Origin: Bog-473 sp963821755
Lineage (GTDB): Bacteria > Actinomycetota > Acidimicrobiia > Acidimicrobiales > RAAP-2
DNA length: 64,000 nt
Direction: 5' to 3'
NCBI GenBank assembly: GCA_963821755.1
Contig: CAWGEX010000004.1
Coordinates: 1 to 64,000 of the forward strand
This document shows positions 61,933 through 64,000 of the stretch, one piece after another (position 1 is the stretch's first letter; every line of letters starts with the position of its first letter). The translations under genes and the position numbers were made by a program. The notes below the pieces were generated by a model. It had not been told where the DNA came from. It was given only the letters and a program-made list of their open reading frames with translations, and did not search any database.

Positions 61933-62708
61933 CCACCACGGCCGTGTCGACGACCAAGACCCTCAACGTCGCGGGCCTCGGCCCTGTTGAGTTGACCGTG
62001 GAAGAGCGAGGCGACGGGCGGCCCTTCCTGGTGTTGCACGGTGGCGCAGGTCCGCAGTCAGTCGCCGCGTTCGCGCAGCTGCTCGCCGAGAAGGATCGCA
62101 ACCGGGTGCTCACGCCCACTCACCCCGGCTTCGGCGGCACACCGCGGCCAGACGAGTTGCAAAGCGTGGCCGGGCTCGCCGCCCTCTACGGCGGCTTGAT
62201 CGACGACCTCGGACTCGAGGACGTGACGGTCATCGGGAATTCCGTCGGGGGCTGGATCGCAGCCGAGATGGCCCTGCTGGGCTCACCGCGCATCGGCCGC
62301 ATAGTGCTCCTCGATGCGGTGGGTATTGAAGTGGCAGACCATCCGATTGCCGACGTCTCCGGCCTCTCCGTGCCCGAGATCCAGGCACTCTCGTTCCACG
62401 ACCCGACGCCCTTCCGTGTCGATCTCGCCACCATCCCTGATGCGCAGAAGGCAATCATGGCTACCAACGGCACTGCCTTGGCCGTCTATGCCGGCTCTCC
62501 CGCCATGGCCGACCCCACGCTGCTCGGTCGCCTCGGCGGCATCGCTATCCCGACCCTGGTGCTGTGGGGAGAGAGCGATCAGATTGCCCGGCCCGCCTAC
62601 GGCCAGGCCTACGCCGCGGCCATCACCCAGGCGCGCTTCGAGGTGCTGTCGGCCACCGGGCACATGCCCCAGATGGAGACTCCCGACCTCGTGATGCAAA
62701 AGATCTGA
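61929..62708 (+). CDS. alpha/beta-fold hydrolase
   Basis: A 259-residue alpha/beta hydrolase: oxyanion-hole HGGAGPQS, nucleophile elbow VIGNSVGGW with Ser, acid region LVLWGESDQIA and His in SATGHMPQME. A C-C bond hydrolase, esterase or haloperoxidase-like role is possible. Last gene of the coupled operon. Its product may detoxify the compound sensed by TetR. Confidence 0.9.
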   Translation: MTTTAVSTTKTLNVAGLGPVELTVEERGDGRPFLVLHGGAGPQSVAAFAQLLAEKDRNRVLTPTHPGFGGTPRPDELQSVAGLAALYGGLIDDLGLEDVTVIGNSVGGWIAAEMALLGSPRIGRIVLLDAVGIEVADHPIADVSGLSVPEIQALSFHDPTPFRVDLATIPDAQKAIMATNGTALAVYAGSPAMADPTLLGRLGGIAIPTLVLWGESDQIARPAYGQAYAAAITQARFEVLSATGHMPQMETPDLVMQKI

Positions 62709-62729
62709 GCATCGGGCCCCAACCGAATT

Positions 62730-63281
62730 TCAGGCGCGCCGACCGACTAAAGCGAGTAAGCGGATCTGCTCGTTACTTCCGTCGGGCGCTGCAATACGTG
62801 GCCCGTACTGGCCGGACTGTTCCAGAGCATCACCGAGCGGTCCGATGCTGGCGAGCAACCGATGGACCTCCTCAGGATTCAGGGTCTCATCGAGTCCTGT
62901 CGCTCGCGCCAAGTCCCAGCCGTGCAAGATCACATCTGGGGTGCAGATCATCTCGACGGCAGCTTCGAAGGTGAGAGGTCCCATTGGCGTGTCTGCGACC
63001 TCCTGGGCAACGACATCGTCGGCGAGGGCGGTCTCGACCGCCTCAGCCAGCGCACGCCACGCGGCGAGCGGACTCGATTCCACAGGTGGGATCGGCTTGG
63101 TCGCGGCTGGCCACCGTTCGAAGAAGAATCCCGGAACCCACTCGACGAGATGGCCCACAACGTCGCGGGCTACCCATCCTTCACAGGGGGATGGCTGTTC
63201 CCACGCGTCGTCCCCAACGTTCTCGACGAGGGTGGTGAAGTCAGTTGATGCGCGGTGGAAACGCTCGAGTGCTTCGGACAT
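62730..63281 (-). CDS. TIGR03086-type, mycothiol-dependent maleylpyruvate-isomerase-like (DinB) protein
   Basis: A 183-residue four-helix bundle: FTTLVENVGDDAWEQPSPCEGWVARDVVGHLVEW gives the first His region, and VILHGWDLARATG the second metal-binding His. Such proteins are common in mycothiol-using actinobacteria. The third His and catalytic role are not certain. It converges on the hydrolase gene. Confidence 0.87.
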   Translation of the reverse strand: MSEALERFHRASTDFTTLVENVGDDAWEQPSPCEGWVARDVVGHLVEWVPGFFFERWPAATKPIPPVESSPLAAWRALAEAVETALADDVVAQEVADTPMGPLTFEAAVEMICTPDVILHGWDLARATGLDETLNPEEVHRLLASIGPLGDALEQSGQYGPRIAAPDGSNEQIRLLALVGRRA

Positions 63282-63465
63282 GGACCTCCAGTGTTCTCTG
63301 TCGCGTTACAGACGTCGGACCCTACTGAAATTCATCGCGTCGAAGACTAATTTCGTTCAACGGAGCCGGGTGGCCTCCGTCGGTCTGCGGAGAAGTGCCT
63401 GCGGAGCCAGTTCAGCAGAGCGCTTGTCCGACGCGGTGACGGGAGCTCGAGCTCAGCAGAGGGGC

Positions 63466-63496
63466 TTGACTCCGTACCCAGGTACAGGGTTTACCG
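63466..63496 (+). promoter_or_regulatory. mer-type promoter/operator with 19-bp spacer
   Basis: TTGACT (63466-63471), a 19-bp spacer holding the dyad CCGTAC...GTACAGG, and TTACCG (63491-63496). The 19-bp spacer and TTGACTCCGTAC sequence match known MerR-controlled promoters, in which Hg(II)-MerR untwists the DNA. The expected transcription start is at or beside the ATG at 63504, so the message is probably leaderless. Confidence 0.75.
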
Positions 63497-63503
63497 TGTG
63501 GCT

Positions 63504-63923
63504 ATGCGCAGCTCACAGCTCGCCACCGAAGCCGGAGTAACCGTCGAAACCCTCCGCTACTACGAGCGCCGGGGTCTGCTTCCTGAGCCTGAACGCTCCG
63601 AGTCGGGTTATCGCTCCTACGGGACCGAGGCGGTGCGGACCGTGAGGTTCGTGAGGAGCGCCCAGCACCTGGGCTTCTCCTTGGAGGAGATCGACTCTCT
63701 GCTCGAGCTCGCCGGCGGCGGACCCGAGAATTGCGACGCCGCCAAGCGCCTGGCCACCGAGAAACTGGCCCAACTGGAACAGAGGATCGCCCGCCTCACC
63801 GCCATGAGCGCCTCGCTGCACCGACTCGTCTCGACCTGCGAGCGGTCCCCAAACAAGCGCGAGTGCCCGCTGCTCGACGTCCTCCAAGGGCGCAACGAGA
63901 ACGGGAGGGACAACCATGAGTGA
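63504..63923 (+). CDS. merR: MerR-family regulator, Hg(II)-type
   Basis: A 139-residue MerR protein: RSSQLATEAGVTVETLRYYERRGLL is the wHTH. Three cysteines in ENCDAAK, VSTCERS and RECPLLD are 35 and 9 residues apart, exactly the spacing of Cys82, Cys117 and Cys126 in Tn21 MerR, which bind Hg(II). An upstream GTG at 63498 lies ahead of the expected transcription start, so ATG 63504 is preferred. First gene of an operon that continues past the window. Confidence 0.88.
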   Translation: MRSSQLATEAGVTVETLRYYERRGLLPEPERSESGYRSYGTEAVRTVRFVRSAQHLGFSLEEIDSLLELAGGGPENCDAAKRLATEKLAQLEQRIARLTAMSASLHRLVSTCERSPNKRECPLLDVLQGRNENGRDNHE

Positions 63924-64000
63924 TCCCCGTCCTCATGGCCTGATACCGAGCGATCCCGGTAGCAACCTCAACGTCCAGATACTCCGCGTTCCCGACTGCC
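63916..64000 (+). CDS. start of an unidentified protein in the mer-type operon (partial)
   Basis: The ATG at 63916 overlaps the MerR stop, with GGGAGGG upstream. The 28 visible residues end in NVQILRVPDC. A strand followed by a Cys is reminiscent of thioredoxin-like or alkylmercury-lyase-linked small proteins, but too little is present to decide. It runs off the right edge. Confidence 0.6.
   Translation, partial: MSDPRPHGLIPSDPGSNLNVQILRVPDC

Noticed and set aside
1..64000. CRISPR arrays or phage-defence islands
   Set aside because: No spaced direct repeats of suitable length and no cas, restriction or retron-type genes were seen; the regulators here are ordinary small-molecule types.

Overview
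The window looks like high-GC actinobacterial DNA of a soil, Acidimicrobiia-like type. The evidence is an overlapping pair of F420-linked genes (a luciferase-like oxidoreductase and an F420:NADPH oxidoreductase-like protein), several PPOX-class flavin/F420 proteins, a mycothiol-dependent isomerase-like DinB protein, ECF sigma factors with SnoaL tails, a DesK/NarL-type two-component system, GTG starts and many 4-bp ATGA overlaps. The first 4.24 kb does not fit. It holds remains of a hybrid sensor kinase, an amidohydrolase and a methyltransferase that look proteobacterial, all broken by frameshifts. It ends at a point where the methyltransferase and a LivF ATPase are both cut. This is either a chimeric assembly join or a recombination scar. 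Single-base frameshifts also interrupt about a dozen otherwise well conserved genes elsewhere, so part of the damage may be sequencing error.

Layout. 1-4.24 kb: foreign-looking fragment. 4.24-5.4 kb: livF (truncated) and livG of a branched-chain amino-acid ABC importer. 5.4-8.6 kb: gene-poor DNA and an aldo/keto reductase-methyltransferase-DUF1810 cassette framed by two copies of a 40-bp hairpin repeat. 8.6-15.6 kb: oxidoreductases, a nitrobindin, an antitoxin with a broken Doc toxin, a BBE-type flavoprotein and a surface protein. 15.7-19.8 kb: DNA repair cluster (LigD-type polymerase, HhH-PHP protein, ATP-dependent ligase, 5'-3' exonuclease) with no Ku. 19.9-22.8 kb: an ECF vitamin/metal transporter fused into one polypeptide. 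22.9-25.8 kb: two-component system and a DedA protein linked by a repeated 16-bp motif. 25.9-34.4 kb: MarR/pirin, agmatine deiminase/N-carbamoylputrescine amidase, an HtrA-like protease, a universal stress protein/MarR pair and small flavin enzymes.

35.2-35.56 kb is a promoter-to-terminator transcription unit without an ORF, a candidate structured ncRNA. 35.6-43.9 kb has three RibD/DHFR-like reductases, AraC/VOC, TetR/epimerase, an ArsR/SRPBCC operon and an ECF sigma factor that shares a mirrored divergent promoter with one reductase. 44-54.9 kb: MFS pump, MarR/NDH-like oxidoreductase, F420 genes, DUF5996, SnoaL, MarR/epimerase and a GH15 glucoamylase/trehalase. 55-63.3 kb: TetR/glycosyltransferase with a perfect 13-bp palindrome, a carboxymuconolactone decarboxylase-ECF41 sigma pair with its own promoter, and a translationally coupled SDR-MFS-DUF427-TetR-hydrolase operon. 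The right edge enters a mercury-type merR operon.

The dominant theme is small, locally regulated detoxification or redox cassettes. Each pairs one or a few enzymes with an adjacent MarR, TetR, ArsR, AraC, MerR or ECF regulator, and operators are often visible in the shared promoter. No rRNA operon, CRISPR array or intact transposase was seen.
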